DNA of 64,000 nucleotides from Planctomycetota bacterium (GCA_020853575.1 JADYYP010000010.1:48795-112794), one strand, 5' to 3'; counted from the first letter of the stretch, positions 27,567 to 37,763 are shown. Notes: a model not told the origin generated them from the letters alone. A program made the numbers and translations.

Positions 27567-28715
27567 ATGGGCGGCATGCAAACGCACAGCTCCGCCCAAG
27601 TTCCGCCCCTGACTGCGCTGCACCGCCTCGGACAGTCGATCTGGCTCGACTTCATCCGGCGCAATCTGCTCGAGGGCGACGGCTTCGCGAAAATGGTGGC
27701 CCGCGACCACCTGATGGGCGTGACCTCCAATCCGGCGATCTTCGAAAAGGCGATCGCCGCGGGCGACGAGTACAAGAGCGAGTTGCAGTCGATGGCCCAG
27801 CTGTGCGCCAGCGAACCCAAGGCGGCCTACGAGAAGCTCGCGATCTCCGACATCCAGCGCGCGTGCGACTTGATGGCTCCAACCTATGCCTCGAGCGCGC
27901 GACGCGACGGCTATGTCAGCCTCGAGGTCAGCCCCAAGCTCGCGCACGACACCGCGGGCACGCTCGAGGAAGCGCGCCGCCTGTGGAGCAGCGTGCGCCG
28001 AGCGAATCTGATGATCAAGGTGCCGGCGACGCCGGCCGGGGTTCCGGCGGTTCGCGCGCTGATCTCGGAGGGCGTCAACGTCAACGTGACGCTGCTCTTC
28101 GCTGTCGAGGCCTACCGCCAAGTGGCCGAGGCCTACACCGCGGGGCTCGAGACCTTCGCTGCCGCTGGAGGAGATCCGTCCAAGGTGGCGAGCGTCGCGA
28201 GCTTCTTCGTCAGTCGCGTTGACAGCGCGATCGACCCGCTGCTCGATGCCAAGGCCAAGGACCCCGCGCTGGCCGCGAACGCCGCCAAGTTGCGCGGCAA
28301 GATCGCGATCGCCAACGCCAAGCTCGCTTACCAGGCCTACGGAACGTTGTGTGGCTCGCCGCGCTGGCGCGCGCTGGCCGGGAAAGGCGCACGACCGCAG
28401 CGCCTCCTGTGGGCCTCGACCGGCACCAAGGACCCCAAGTACCGTGACGTGCTGTACGTCGAGGAACTGATCGGACCGGACACGGTCAACACCGTGCCGC
28501 CGCAGACGCTCGACGCCTTCCGCGAGCACGGCGTCGCGCGCGCGAGCCTGGGCGAGAACACGGCACTGTGGCTGGGCTACCTGAGTGAGCTCGAGTCCCT
28601 GGGCATCTCGCTCGACCGCGTTTGCGACACGTTGCTCGACGAAGGCGTCAAGCTGTTCGACGTCGCGTTCGACAAGTTGCTCGCAGCCGTAGCCGCCCAC
28701 GGGCGGACACGCTGA
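27567..28715 (+). CDS. tal: Transaldolase
   Basis: 382 aa from ATG 27567 (ATG 27576 also possible). Moves a dihydroxyacetone unit between sedoheptulose-7-phosphate and glyceraldehyde-3-phosphate in the non-oxidative pentose phosphate pathway. The first signature is [13 protein letters not shown]. Schiff-base lysine K151 lies in [12 protein letters not shown], followed by [14 protein letters not shown] and [14 protein letters not shown]. Length and motifs fit the long TAL/Tal-B-like branch found in actinobacteria and relatives, without a phosphoglucose isomerase fusion. First gene of a cluster with gnd (37 bp downstream), zwf and pgl. Confidence 0.95.
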   Translation: MGGMQTHSSAQVPPLTALHRLGQSIWLDFIRRNLLEGDGFAKMVARDHLMGVTSNPAIFEKAIAAGDEYKSELQSMAQLCASEPKAAYEKLAISDIQRACDLMAPTYASSARRDGYVSLEVSPKLAHDTAGTLEEARRLWSSVRRANLMIKVPATPAGVPAVRALISEGVNVNVTLLFAVEAYRQVAEAYTAGLETFAAAGGDPSKVASVASFFVSRVDSAIDPLLDAKAKDPALAANAAKLRGKIAIANAKLAYQAYGTLCGSPRWRALAGKGARPQRLLWASTGTKDPKYRDVLYVEELIGPDTVNTVPPQTLDAFREHGVARASLGENTALWLGYLSELESLGISLDRVCDTLLDEGVKLFDVAFDKLLAAVAAHGRTR

Positions 28716-28752
28716 ACGCCTTCCCCACCCGCTCGAGACGGAGAGACCCGCG

Positions 28753-29736
28753 ATGAAACTGGCGATGATCGGACTGGGCCGCATGGGCGGCAACATGGCG
28801 CGGCGACTGCTGCGCGGAGGCCACCAAGTGGTCGCCTACAACCGCAGCCCGGAGCCGACCAACGAGCTCGCCAAGGAGGGCGCGATCCCGGCCTACACTC
28901 TGGCGGAAGTGGTCGCCAAGCTCGCGGCGCCGCGCGTGTGCTGGGTGATGGTGCCCGCGGGCGACGCCACCGAAGCCACGATCGAGGAGTTGGGCAAGCT
29001 GCTCTCGCCGGGCGATCTGATCGTCGACGGCGGCAACTCGTACTTCAAGGACGACGTGCGCCGCGCCGAGAAGCTCGCGCACAAAGGCATCCTGTACGCG
29101 GACGTCGGAACGAGCGGCGGAGTGTGGGGCATCGAGCGCGGGTACTGCCTGATGGCCGGTGGCACGCGCGCGGCGATCGAGCTGTTGGCGCCGGCGTTGC
29201 GCACGCTGGCGCCGGGCATGGGCGAGGTCGCGCCCAGCCCCGGCCGCGTGGGGCGCACGAGCACCGCCGAGCAGGGCTACCTGCACTGCGGTCCGGTGGG
29301 CGCGGGTCACTTCGTGAAGATGATCCACAACGGCATCGAGTACGGCTTGATGCAGGCCTACGCCGAGGGCCTGGACATCATGAAGGGCGCGGCGAGCGAC
29401 AAATTGCCGGCCAATCAGCGCTACGAGCTGGACCTGGCCGACATCTGCGAGCTGTGGCGCCGCGGCAGCGTTGTCGGCTCGTGGCTGCTCGACTTGACCG
29501 CGATGGCGCTGGCCGAGAACCCCAAGCTCGACAAGTACACCGGCGTCGTCGCCGACAGCGGCGAAGGGCGCTGGACGGTGTTCGCGGCCGTCGAGGAGGC
29601 CGTGCCCGCGGACGTGCTCACGGCGGCGCTGTACACGCGCTTCCGTTCGCGCCAAGAGCACACCTTCGCCGAGAAAGTGCTGTCCGCGATGCGCGAGAAG
29701 TTCGGCGGGCACACCGAGCCGGGCAAGAAGGCATGA
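28753..29736 (+). CDS. gnd: 6-phosphogluconate dehydrogenase (decarboxylating), short form
   Basis: 327 aa. Converts 6-phosphogluconate to ribulose-5-phosphate and CO2 with reduction of NAD(P)+. The Rossmann N-terminus is [19 protein letters not shown]. Substrate signature [24 protein letters not shown] and catalytic lysine region [24 protein letters not shown] are complete. The length of about 330 aa matches the short, often NAD-preferring class rather than the 470-aa enzyme. The stop overlaps the zwf start as ATGA, so the two are translationally coupled. Confidence 0.96.
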   Translation: MKLAMIGLGRMGGNMARRLLRGGHQVVAYNRSPEPTNELAKEGAIPAYTLAEVVAKLAAPRVCWVMVPAGDATEATIEELGKLLSPGDLIVDGGNSYFKDDVRRAEKLAHKGILYADVGTSGGVWGIERGYCLMAGGTRAAIELLAPALRTLAPGMGEVAPSPGRVGRTSTAEQGYLHCGPVGAGHFVKMIHNGIEYGLMQAYAEGLDIMKGAASDKLPANQRYELDLADICELWRRGSVVGSWLLDLTAMALAENPKLDKYTGVVADSGEGRWTVFAAVEEAVPADVLTAALYTRFRSRQEHTFAEKVLSAMREKFGGHTEPGKKA

Positions 29737-31307
29737 CCGGCGCCGAAATCTCCGCGGTGCACCCCGGCGCGCACGCGCATCCGCTCGACAACGCCGTGCC
29801 GATCTCCGGCCGACAGGCACCGCCGTGCACGGTCGTGATCTTCGGCGCGGCGGGCGACTTGACGCAGCGCAAGCTGGTGCCCGCGCTCTACAACCTGGCC
29901 CACCAACGTTTGGTGGCTGCGTCCGGTTTCGCGGTGCTGGGCTTCGCGCGACGCGAGTACACCGACGCGCAGTTCCGCGAGTACCTGGGGGCGGAATTGA
30001 AGGGCCACGTGGGTTCGAACTTCGAGCCCGGCATCTGGAACTGGCTTTCCGGGCGCACGCACTACGTCTCCGGCAATTTCGACGACACCGCGGCCTACGA
30101 GCGCTTGGCGCGCGCCCTGGCCGACGCCGAACGCGAGCACGGAACCAAGGGCAACGTGCTGTTCTACCTCGCCACCGCGCCCGAGTTCTTCGCGGTCGTG
30201 GCGCGCCGGCTGCGCGAGTGCGGCTTGCTCGACGAGAGCGACGGCCGCTGGAGACGCGTGGTCGTCGAGAAGCCCTTCGGTCGCGACTTGAACAGCGCGC
30301 GCGAGCTCAACGCGGCTCTGGGCAAGGTGCTCAGCGAGTCGCAGACCTATCGCATCGACCATTACCTGGGCAAGGAAACCGTCCAGAACCTGATGGTCTT
30401 CCGCTTCGCCAACGGGATCTTCGAGCCCACCTGGAACCGGCGCTACATCGACCACGTCCAGATCACCGTGGCCGAGACGCTGGGCGTCGAGAAACGCGGC
30501 GGCTACTACGACAAGGCCGGCGCGCTGCGCGACATGGTGCCCAACCACATCTTCCAGCTGATTTCGCTGGTCGCGATGGAGCCGCCGATCTCGTTCCAGG
30601 CCGACGCGGTGCGCGACGAGCAGGCGAAGGTGCTGCGCGCGTTGCAGCCGTTCTCGCCCGAGGACGTGCTGACCAAGACCGTGCGCGGCCAGTATGGAGC
30701 GGGACAGATCGGCACCAAGCTGCTGGCCGACTACCGCGCGGAGCCCAACGTCGAGCCCGAATCGAGCACCGAGACCTTCGTGGCGATGAAGCTCGCGATC
30801 GACAATTGGCGCTGGTCCGACGTGCCTTTCTATCTGCGCGTCGGAAAGGCGCTGTCGCGGCGCGTGACCGAGATCTCGATCCACTTCCGGCGCCCGCCGA
30901 TGATGCTGTTCCGCGACACCGAGGTGCACAAGCTCTCGCGCAACGTGCTCGTGATCCGCATCCAGCCCGACGAGGGCATCGCCCTGAAGTTCGGCGCGAA
31001 GGTTCCGGGCGCGACGCTGCGCTTGGGCTCGGTCGACATGGACTTCAGCTATGCCGACCACTTCGGCGCCAATCCCGCGACGGGCTACGAGCGCCTGCTG
31101 TACGACGGCATGCTCGGCGATCAGACCTTGTTCCAGCGCGCCGACATGGTCGAGGCGAGCTGGGCCGTGGTCAATCCGGTGCTCGACGTGTGGGCCGCGC
31201 TTCCGCCGCGCAATTTCCCCAACTACCACGCGGGAACCGGCGGTCCGCGCGACGCGGACTTGTTGCTCGAGCGCGACGGTCGCGCCTGGCGCGACAACCT
31301 GAAGTGA
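29733..31307 (+). CDS. zwf: Glucose-6-phosphate 1-dehydrogenase
   Basis: 524 aa from ATG 29733, which overlaps the gnd stop (ATGA). Oxidises glucose-6-phosphate to 6-phosphogluconolactone, the entry step of the oxidative pentose phosphate pathway. The cofactor-binding [18 protein letters not shown] is near the N-terminus, and the active-site signature [21 protein letters not shown] begins at R207. Further motifs [14 protein letters not shown] and [11 protein letters not shown] are conserved. The frame is also open upstream through gnd, but those codons are a shadow of gnd. Confidence 0.97.
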   Translation: MTGAEISAVHPGAHAHPLDNAVPISGRQAPPCTVVIFGAAGDLTQRKLVPALYNLAHQRLVAASGFAVLGFARREYTDAQFREYLGAELKGHVGSNFEPGIWNWLSGRTHYVSGNFDDTAAYERLARALADAEREHGTKGNVLFYLATAPEFFAVVARRLRECGLLDESDGRWRRVVVEKPFGRDLNSARELNAALGKVLSESQTYRIDHYLGKETVQNLMVFRFANGIFEPTWNRRYIDHVQITVAETLGVEKRGGYYDKAGALRDMVPNHIFQLISLVAMEPPISFQADAVRDEQAKVLRALQPFSPEDVLTKTVRGQYGAGQIGTKLLADYRAEPNVEPESSTETFVAMKLAIDNWRWSDVPFYLRVGKALSRRVTEISIHFRRPPMMLFRDTEVHKLSRNVLVIRIQPDEGIALKFGAKVPGATLRLGSVDMDFSYADHFGANPATGYERLLYDGMLGDQTLFQRADMVEASWAVVNPVLDVWAALPPRNFPNYHAGTGGPRDADLLLERDGRAWRDNLK

Positions 31308-31346
31308 GGACCGGTGAGCGGCGTCGCTGGCCGCGCGCCCCTCGCG

Positions 31347-31352
31347 TACATT
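31347..31352 (+). promoter_or_regulatory. Possible -10 box TACATT before pgl
   Basis: TACATT ends 10 nt upstream of ATG 31363 in the 55-bp gap after zwf. It may give pgl an internal promoter. No -35 seen. Confidence 0.35.
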
Positions 31353-31362
31353 TCAGCGCTCC

Positions 31363-32103
31363 ATGGCTCCGCAGCGCAAACGCATCGTCCACGTCGCCGA
31401 CGCCGCGGCTCTCGCCGAGCGTGCGTGCGACGAGCTCCTCGAGCTCGCACGCCGCTCGATCGCCGACCAGGGGACATTCCGCATCGCGCTCGCGGGTGGG
31501 TCGACGCCCAAGTTGCTCTACGCGCGTTTGGCCGACCAAGCGCAGCGCACCGAGTTCGCGCGCTGGCAGGTGTTCTTCGGCGACGAGCGCAACGTCGCGC
31601 CGGACCACGCGGACTCGAATTTCCGCATGGCCAGCGAGAGCTGGCTGGCCCGCGGCCAGGTTCCGGCGCAGAACATCCACCGCATCGAGGGCGAGCTCGA
31701 CTCCTTCCAGGCGGCGGCGCGCTACGAGCAACAGCTGGTCGCGGCCTTCGGCTCGCGCAGTGTCCCGCGCTTCGATGTCGCGCTGCTGGGCATGGGCGCC
31801 GACGGACACACGGCCTCGCTGTTCCCCAACAGCTCAGCGCTCGAGGAATCGCGCGCCTTCGTCACCTCGACCTGGGTCGAGAAGCTCGGCTGCAATCGCA
31901 TCACGCTGACGCTGCGCACGCTCAACGCGGCGCGCGCCGTGTACTTCTTGGTCGCGGGCGCGGACAAGGCCGCCACGTTGCGCGCCGTGCTCCACGACGC
32001 GGGCGAAGCACAGGCCCTTCCCGTCCGCATGATCCAGCCCTGGGATGGCGCCGTGACTTGGTTCGTGGACCGCGCCGCAGCGACTCAGCTCGGCGCCGAC
32101 TGA
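31363..32103 (+). CDS. pgl: 6-phosphogluconolactonase
   Basis: 246 aa, DevB/SOL family. Hydrolyses 6-phosphogluconolactone made by Zwf. Motifs: RIALAGGSTPKLLY near residue 40, WQVFFGDERNVAPDHADSNF, and LLGMGADGHTASLFP with the metal-free active-site histidine. C-terminal VYFLVAGADKA also fits. Last gene of the tal-gnd-zwf-pgl cluster, so all oxidative-branch enzymes plus transaldolase are encoded together. Confidence 0.95.
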   Translation: MAPQRKRIVHVADAAALAERACDELLELARRSIADQGTFRIALAGGSTPKLLYARLADQAQRTEFARWQVFFGDERNVAPDHADSNFRMASESWLARGQVPAQNIHRIEGELDSFQAAARYEQQLVAAFGSRSVPRFDVALLGMGADGHTASLFPNSSALEESRAFVTSTWVEKLGCNRITLTLRTLNAARAVYFLVAGADKAATLRAVLHDAGEAQALPVRMIQPWDGAVTWFVDRAAATQLGAD

Positions 32104-32206
32104 ACGCGCGGACGGCGAACTTGCGCATGCGAGCGCTCGACGCCGGGCGGCGGCCGAGCACCGAGCCAGCGCCACGGCGCGCCCCGAGCCGCGCGGGTCG
32201 GCGTGC

Positions 32207-32404
32207 TCAGCTTGCCAGGAGCATCGCGACGCGCAGCACGAGCAACGCCCCGACGAGCGCGGCTCCGACGAGCAACGCACGCGACGCCGTTGCGCGAGAC
32301 TCAGCGGGCGAAGCGTGTTCCGCCGGTGCGTTGTGGCGCGCACCGAGGCCGCCGAACACCGGCTCCACCAGGTGGTCGTGCTCGCGAGGTTTCCAATCGT
32401 CCAC
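32207..32404 (-). CDS. Small C-terminally anchored membrane protein
   Basis: 65 aa from GTG 32404. The first 40 residues are polar with several His (REHDHLVEP), and residues about 42-65 form one hydrophobic helix (ALLVGAALVGALLVLRVAM) ending near the C-terminus, the pattern of a tail-anchored protein. A TAGGCT box lies 7 nt before the start, which supports it being real. It is convergent with pgl and divergent from rnc. No family recognised; function unknown. Confidence 0.5.
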   Translation of the reverse strand: MDDWKPREHDHLVEPVFGGLGARHNAPAEHASPAESRATASRALLVGAALVGALLVLRVAMLLAS

Positions 32405-32411
32405 GGATCCA

Positions 32412-32417
32412 AGCCTA
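32412..32417 (-). promoter_or_regulatory. -10 box TAGGCT before the small membrane protein gene
   Basis: On the minus strand TAGGCT ends 7 nt before the GTG start at 32404; near-leaderless placement like other genes here. Confidence 0.4.
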
Positions 32418-32450
32418 CCAGCGCGGCGCGGAACGGGCGGGCTCGCCGCC

Positions 32451-32456
32451 TATACT
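32451..32456 (+). promoter_or_regulatory. -10 box TATACT before rnc
   Basis: TATACT ends 11 nt before ATG 32468. No -35 is recognisable in the GC-rich sequence upstream. The same box and downstream CSCGG occur before mfd. Confidence 0.55.
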
Positions 32457-32467
32457 CGCGGGTCTCG

Positions 32468-33136
32468 ATGGAGCGTTTCGGACACGATTTCCGCGACCCG
32501 CGGCTGCTGGAGCTGGCGCTGACACACGCCTCGACGCACGCCAGCGCCGACAACGAGCGGCTCGAATTCCTCGGGGACGCGGCGCTCACGTTGATCGTCT
32601 CCGAGGAGCTGTTCGCCCGGCCGAGCCAGCTCACCGAAGGGGCCATGACCGAGCTGCGCTCCACGGTCGTGTCGCGACGGACATTGGCCCGCGCCGCGCG
32701 CGAGCTCGGGCTGGACGCCGACGCGCGCACCGGCGCCGGGATGCGCGGTCGCACGCCGCCGATCAGCGTCTTGGCCAACCTGTACGAAGCCGTGCTGGGC
32801 GCGATCTACCTCGACGGCGGCTACGGGTCCGCACGCGCATTCGCGTTGCGCACGCTCGCCACGCCGCTGGCTGGAACCGAGCGCGGAGTCGAGGATTCGA
32901 ACCCCAAGCAGCGCTTGCAGCACTGGGCGCAGGCACAGCGCAGTCAACTCCCGCGCTACGAGCTCGTCGGCACGCGGGGCAGCGCGCACGCGCGGGCCTT
33001 CCTGGTGCGCGCGCGCATCGGCACCGCGGCGTTTCCATCGGCCTGGGGCCGCACGCGCAAGGAAGCGGAACGCTGGGCCGCGCACGAGGCGCTGCTCGAG
33101 ATCGAATCCGCGGGCAATGCCAGCAGCGTTCCCTGA
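32468..33136 (+). CDS. rnc: Ribonuclease III
   Basis: 222 aa from ATG 32468. Cleaves double-stranded RNA in rRNA and mRNA processing. The RNase III signature NERLEFLGDAALTLIVSE (residues about 28-45) and the second metal-binding acidic patch ANLYEAVLGAIYLDGG (about 100-115) are intact. A C-terminal double-stranded RNA-binding domain begins near NPKQRLQHWAQAQ and includes RTRKEAERWAAHEAL. Slightly shorter than typical enzymes at the N-terminus. Followed by mfd after 70 bp. Confidence 0.95.
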   Translation: MERFGHDFRDPRLLELALTHASTHASADNERLEFLGDAALTLIVSEELFARPSQLTEGAMTELRSTVVSRRTLARAARELGLDADARTGAGMRGRTPPISVLANLYEAVLGAIYLDGGYGSARAFALRTLATPLAGTERGVEDSNPKQRLQHWAQAQRSQLPRYELVGTRGSAHARAFLVRARIGTAAFPSAWGRTRKEAERWAAHEALLEIESAGNASSVP

Positions 33137-33191
33137 CGCACACGCCGCGCCGCTCGCGCGAAGCTCGAGCGAGACGTCCCGTTGCGATCCG

Positions 33192-33197
33192 TATACT
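33192..33197 (+). promoter_or_regulatory. -10 box TATACT before mfd
   Basis: TATACT ends 9 nt before ATG 33207. No -35 visible. It resembles the rnc box at 32451. Confidence 0.5.
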
Positions 33198-33206
33198 CCC
33201 GGCGCG

Positions 33207-36200
33207 ATGGTCGAACGAGGCGGGGCAGCGCTCGAGATGGCTCTGCCGGAGCCGGTCGACGACGCGGAACACGTCGAGCGCAAGCTGCGCACGCAACCGC
33301 TCGTTTCGGTCGGAGGCTTGTGGGGTTCCGCGCAGGCGCTGTTGCTGGCGAGCCTGGCGCGGCGCTCCAAGGGCACCTGGGTGGTGATCACTTCCAGCGA
33401 CGCCGAAGCGTCGGCGCTGGTCGAGGACCTCAAGATCTGCGGCGTGAGCTCGCTCGAGTTCCCCGCGCGCGAGAGCGGCAAGGCGCGCTTCGACGGCGGA
33501 GATGCGGACAGCGTGCGCCGCCGGCTGGCCGTGGCGCAGGCGCTCAACGGTCCTGCCGCGGGCCGACCGCGGTTGCTCGTCGCCGCGCTACTCGCGCTCT
33601 TGCAACCCTTGCCCAAGCCCGAGGAACTGGCGCAGTCCGCCCTGGAATTGCAGGTCGGTCAGAAGACCACGCCCGAGCATCTGCTCAAGCGCCTGGTCGA
33701 CGCGGGCTACGAGCGCCAACCGCTGGTCGAGAAGGCCGGCGAGGTCTCGCTGCGCGGCGACATCTTCGACCTCTATCCGTTCGCCAGCGAGCTGCCGCTG
33801 CGGGTCGAGTTCCTCGACGACGCCATCGAGAGCTTGCGCAGCTTCGATCCGTTGGAGCAGAAGAGCGTCGACAAGCTGGAGCGCGTCGAAGTGTGCCTGG
33901 CGCGCGATGTCGGCGGAGTCGAGGACTCGAGCGGCATCTCGCCGGCGCTGCTCTTGCCTCACGACTGCGTGTTCGTGGAGCTCGAGCCGCTGCGCATCGA
34001 GGACCGCGGACACGGACTCTCGATCCAGTCGGCATCGCACCAGAAGGAGCTCGGGCTCCTGCGCCAAGCCCTGCAAGCTCGACGTCGCCTGCAGCTCCAG
34101 AGCTTGCCGGCCAAGGACCTCAATCTCGACACGCGCTCCGTGCAGGCGCTGTGCGGAGGCATCCGCCAAGCTCCGGAGCTTCTGCGCGAGGCCACGCAAG
34201 ACGGCACGCGCGTGGTGGTCCTGTGTCGCAACGAGGCCGAACGCCACCGCTTCGAAGGCGTGCTCGCCGAGGCCGGCGGAGTCGAGCAGGTCGAGGCGCG
34301 CGTCGGCCTCGTCGCCAAGGGCTTCCGCTGGCCGGCGCTGCGCCTGGTGGTCGTCGATCATCACGAGCTCGTCGGCATCGCAGGCGCGCGCCGAGTCGCG
34401 CCCGCGCGCCAGATCCACCGCACGCGCGCTCTGCAGTCGTTCTTCGACCTCAAGCCCGGCGACTACGTGGTCCACGCCGTGCACGGGCTGGCGCTCTACA
34501 AGGGCCTGTCGCGCATGGCGCGCGGCGGCGGCGAAGAGGAGCACCTGCACCTGATCTTCGCCGACGAGGTCAGCCTGTACGTGCCCGCGACGCGCATCGA
34601 TCTGGTGCAGCGCTACATCGGCAGCGGCGGTGCCGCTCCGGCGCTCGACAAGATCGGCGGTCAGTCGTTCCGCCGGCGCCGCGAGAAGGTCGAGCGAGCG
34701 CTGTTCGACCTCGCCGCCGACTTGCTCGAGGTGCAAGCCAAGCGCGAGCTCAAGAAGCGCGCCGCGTGGTGTCCCGAGGAAACGCTGGTCAAGGACATGG
34801 TCGGCTCGTTCCCCTACGTCGACACCGCCGACCAGGCCCAAGCGGACCGCGAGATCTCCGAGGACTTGAGCGGCGAACGGCCGATGGACCGCTTGCTGTG
34901 CGGCGATGTCGGGTTCGGCAAGACCGAGATCGCGATGCGCGCAGCGTTCCGTGTCGCCGCGGCCGGTGGACAAGTGGCCGTGCTCGTGCCGACCACCGTG
35001 CTCGCGCACCAGCACTACCTCTCGTTCCGGGAACGCTTGGCGGATTTCCCGCTCGAAATCGCGGTGCTTTCGCGCACGGTCACCGGCAAGGACGAGAAGC
35101 ACGCCTTGGCGCGGCTCGCGGCCGGTGAGGTGGACGTCATCGTCGGCACGCACCGGTTGCTCTCGAAGGACGTGAGCTTCAAGAACCTGGGCTTGATCGT
35201 GATCGACGAAGAGCAGCGCTTCGGCGTCACGCACAAGGAGCACTTCAAGTCGTTGCGCGCGATGGTCGACGTGCTCGCGCTGTCGGCCACTCCGATCCCG
35301 CGCACGTTGCACATGTCGCTCGCCGGCGTGCGCGACATCTCGGCGCTCTCGATACCGCCGCCGGGCCGCCAGGAGATCGAGACCAAGCTCGTCGATCGCA
35401 ACGACGAGGCCTTCGTGCGCGATGCGCTGCTGCGCGAGAAGAACCGCGACGGGCAAGTGTTCTTCCTGCACAACCGCGTCGAGACCATCGCACTCGTGGC
35501 GCACAAGCTGCGCGAGCTCGCGCCGGAGTGCAGTTTCGCCGTGGGTCACGGCCAGATGCCGGCCAAGGAACTCGAGCGCATCATGGACAGCTTCTCGCGC
35601 GGCGAGGTCGACGTGCTGGTCGCGACCACGATCGTCGAGAACGGGCTCGACATCCCCGCCGCGGGCACGATCTTGATCGACGAGGCCGACCACTACGGCC
35701 TGTCGGAACTGCACCAGTTGCGCGGCCGCGTCGGGCGTGGCCAGCACAAGGCCCACTGCTTCCTGCTGGTCGATCCGCTCAAGCCGATGAAGCAGATCGC
35801 GCGCGATCGCCTCAAGGCACTCGAGGAAATGCACCACTTGGGAGCGGGCTTCGCGATCTCGATGAAGGACCTCGAGCTGCGCGGCGCGGGCAACATCCTG
35901 GGGCCGCAACAGTCGGGGCACATCGCCGCCATCGGCTACGACTTGTACTGCCGTCTGCTCAAGCAGACCGTCGAGCGCGTGCGCCACGGCCTGGGACCCG
36001 ACCGCGCGACGACCGAGGCGGAACTCTCGGCCGGCGTCGAGCTCGAGCTGGGCCTGCGCGCGTTCCTGCCGGAGACCTGGATCCCGGCGCAGGAAACGCG
36101 CCTCGAGGTGCTGCGGCAACTCGAGACGATCCACTCCGAGGAATCCGCGCTCGAGATCGAGAGCATGCTGCGCGACCGCTTCGGCCGCGTTCCGCCCGAG

Positions 36201-36470
36201 GCCAGCGCGCTGCTCAAGAGTTTCCGCTTGCGCGCCCGCGCACTCGGCTTGGGCCTGACTCGGATCTCCTACCGCAGCGACGTCTACCTGCTCGAGTTCA
36301 AGGACCGCGTCGCGCTCGAGCACGCGCTCGCCGGCCGCAAGGTCGACCTGCGACCGATCCGCACCGGCCTGGCGCACCTGGTGATCCCGAGTTCGCGGCG
36401 CGCACCCGATTCCGCTCTGGCCTGGCTCGAAGAGCTGCTGCGCGGCGGCGCGCCGCTCCCGCGCGCCTGA
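33207..36470 (+). CDS. mfd: Transcription-repair coupling factor Mfd
   Basis: 1,087 aa from ATG 33207; the frame extends upstream to 33117 but ATG 33207 follows a -10 box. Superfamily 2 translocase that removes stalled RNA polymerase at DNA lesions and recruits UvrA. Order: N-terminal UvrB-like modules (residues 1-400), the RNAP-interaction (CarD-like) domain with LKPGDYVVHAVHGLALYKG, helicase Walker A CGDVGFGKTEIAMRAA, DEEQRFGV (DEEQ box), SATPIPRTLHMSL, and motif VI HQLRGRVGRGQHKAHC. A TRCF domain closes the C-terminus. Length is close to the usual 1,150 aa. All main motifs intact. Confidence 0.97.
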   Translation: MVERGGAALEMALPEPVDDAEHVERKLRTQPLVSVGGLWGSAQALLLASLARRSKGTWVVITSSDAEASALVEDLKICGVSSLEFPARESGKARFDGGDADSVRRRLAVAQALNGPAAGRPRLLVAALLALLQPLPKPEELAQSALELQVGQKTTPEHLLKRLVDAGYERQPLVEKAGEVSLRGDIFDLYPFASELPLRVEFLDDAIESLRSFDPLEQKSVDKLERVEVCLARDVGGVEDSSGISPALLLPHDCVFVELEPLRIEDRGHGLSIQSASHQKELGLLRQALQARRRLQLQSLPAKDLNLDTRSVQALCGGIRQAPELLREATQDGTRVVVLCRNEAERHRFEGVLAEAGGVEQVEARVGLVAKGFRWPALRLVVVDHHELVGIAGARRVAPARQIHRTRALQSFFDLKPGDYVVHAVHGLALYKGLSRMARGGGEEEHLHLIFADEVSLYVPATRIDLVQRYIGSGGAAPALDKIGGQSFRRRREKVERALFDLAADLLEVQAKRELKKRAAWCPEETLVKDMVGSFPYVDTADQAQADREISEDLSGERPMDRLLCGDVGFGKTEIAMRAAFRVAAAGGQVAVLVPTTVLAHQHYLSFRERLADFPLEIAVLSRTVTGKDEKHALARLAAGEVDVIVGTHRLLSKDVSFKNLGLIVIDEEQRFGVTHKEHFKSLRAMVDVLALSATPIPRTLHMSLAGVRDISALSIPPPGRQEIETKLVDRNDEAFVRDALLREKNRDGQVFFLHNRVETIALVAHKLRELAPECSFAVGHGQMPAKELERIMDSFSRGEVDVLVATTIVENGLDIPAAGTILIDEADHYGLSELHQLRGRVGRGQHKAHCFLLVDPLKPMKQIARDRLKALEEMHHLGAGFAISMKDLELRGAGNILGPQQSGHIAAIGYDLYCRLLKQTVERVRHGLGPDRATTEAELSAGVELELGLRAFLPETWIPAQETRLEVLRQLETIHSEESALEIESMLRDRFGRVPPEASALLKSFRLRARALGLGLTRISYRSDVYLLEFKDRVALEHALAGRKVDLRPIRTGLAHLVIPSSRRAPDSALAWLEELLRGGAPLPRA

Positions 36471-36640
36471 GTGCTCGCGAAGGACTGAGGGTCCGAGCTC
36501 TCGACATGTTGGATGGGCCGTCGCAGCCCAGGGCGCCGAATAGACCGCCGCGTGGGCAGGCCGGATCTGGTTCTCGCGCAGCGCACCCTTGCGGCGCGCG
36601 CGGTGCACCTCGACAATCCGCGCCCCTTCGCGGACCGCCG

Positions 36641-37717
36641 ATGCTCTCGCTCTTCCTCGCGCTCGCACTCCAAGACCCGCCCGTCGGACCGCCGGTACCG
36701 CCGGCGCCGAGCGAGCGCTCCAAGGAGCAGCTGCTCAACGGCGTGTACCTGATCGTGAACGAAGAGGTCGTGACCCAGCTCGAATTCTCGCGCGAGGCCG
36801 CGCGACGCGGCTGGCTGGTCACCAACGAGGAGGCGCGCCGGCGCATCTTCGCCGAGAACCACAAGGACTTCGTGCAGCGCATGCTGATGAACCAGGCCGG
36901 GCGCGACGCGGGCTTCCCCGAGGAGCGCGTCAAAGCCCTGGTCGAGCAGGACGTGCGCGGCTTGGTCGAGGATCAGGGCGGGGCCATCGGCCTGGGCTCG
37001 GCGCTCAAGCAGGACGACCGCGACATCGAGGAGTTCCGCGCCGATCGCCGCGACTACTACTACTCCAACCTGTGGCTGTGGTCGATCGACGGGCGCAACC
37101 CCGGGGTGACCGGGCGGCAGCATGTCGACCGCTACGTGAGCCCCAGCCAGCTCCACTACCTCTACCGCCGCCAACCCGCCGACCGCATCTTCCCGGCGAC
37201 GGTGCAGTTCCAGGAGCTGGCGGTTTCGGCGCGCGCTGCCGGCTCGGCCCAGAAGGCACTCGACCAGATCCGCGAGTTGCAGCGCCAAGCGCTCGAGGGC
37301 TCCGATTTCGGCGCGTTGGCCGCCGAGCACCACGACAGCGTGGCCATGCGCAACCGCAAGGGGCTGACCGACCCGATCGAGATCGCCGACGCCCACGAGT
37401 TGCTGCCCGACCTCGGTGAGTTCATCGAGAGCGCCGAGCCGGGCGCGATCAGCGACCCGCAGGCGATCCGTATCAACGACGAAATCGCGGGCTGGCGTGT
37501 ACTGCGACTGGTGAAACGCGTGCGGCGCGATTCCCCGGCCTTCCAAGAGGAGTCGGTCCAGCGCCACCTGCGCGAGCTCAAGCTGGGAGAGATCTCGACT
37601 TGGCGGCGCGACCGCGCGCTCAACGAGCTGTACCGGGCAGCCTACATCTGGCCCAGCGAAGCCAGCGGCCGCGAAGCCTCGAGCTCCGCATCCTCGGCCG
37701 CGCCCGCCGCTCGCTGA
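36641..37717 (+). CDS. SurA/PpiC-type periplasmic peptidyl-prolyl isomerase-like protein
   Basis: 358 aa from ATG 36641 with a very short hydrophobic N-terminus (MLSLFLALALQ) ahead of a Pro-rich stretch. The region from KEQLLNGVYLIVNEEVVTQLEF resembles SurA N-terminal chaperone domains (VNxxVIT motif). The later part, with AQKALDQIRELQRQALEGSDFGALAAEHHDS and GAISDPQAIRINDEIAGWRVLRLV, matches the parvulin PpiC fold. Probably a periplasmic chaperone for exported or outer-membrane proteins. It stands just upstream of the toroid protein trio, which are also envelope proteins. Confidence 0.78.
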   Translation: MLSLFLALALQDPPVGPPVPPAPSERSKEQLLNGVYLIVNEEVVTQLEFSREAARRGWLVTNEEARRRIFAENHKDFVQRMLMNQAGRDAGFPEERVKALVEQDVRGLVEDQGGAIGLGSALKQDDRDIEEFRADRRDYYYSNLWLWSIDGRNPGVTGRQHVDRYVSPSQLHYLYRRQPADRIFPATVQFQELAVSARAAGSAQKALDQIRELQRQALEGSDFGALAAEHHDSVAMRNRKGLTDPIEIADAHELLPDLGEFIESAEPGAISDPQAIRINDEIAGWRVLRLVKRVRRDSPAFQEESVQRHLRELKLGEISTWRRDRALNELYRAAYIWPSEASGREASSSASSAAPAAR

Positions 37718-37757
37718 AAGCGCCGGGCGAGCGGTCGTCGGAGCGCGCTGCCCTGGA

Positions 37758-37763
37758 TATAGT
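37758..37763 (+). promoter_or_regulatory. -10 box TATAGT upstream of the first toroid gene
   Basis: TATAGT lies 142 nt before ATG 37906, so the message would have a long leader. The leader holds no open frame or hairpin that stood out. Confidence 0.4.

Noticed and set aside
28938..29732. Upstream extension of the zwf frame through gnd
   Set aside because: The extension is a shadow of gnd; ATG 29733 overlapping the gnd stop gives a normal-length Zwf.
33588..36668. 1,026-codon minus-strand frame over mfd
   Set aside because: Antisense shadow without domain; mfd motifs are intact on the plus strand.
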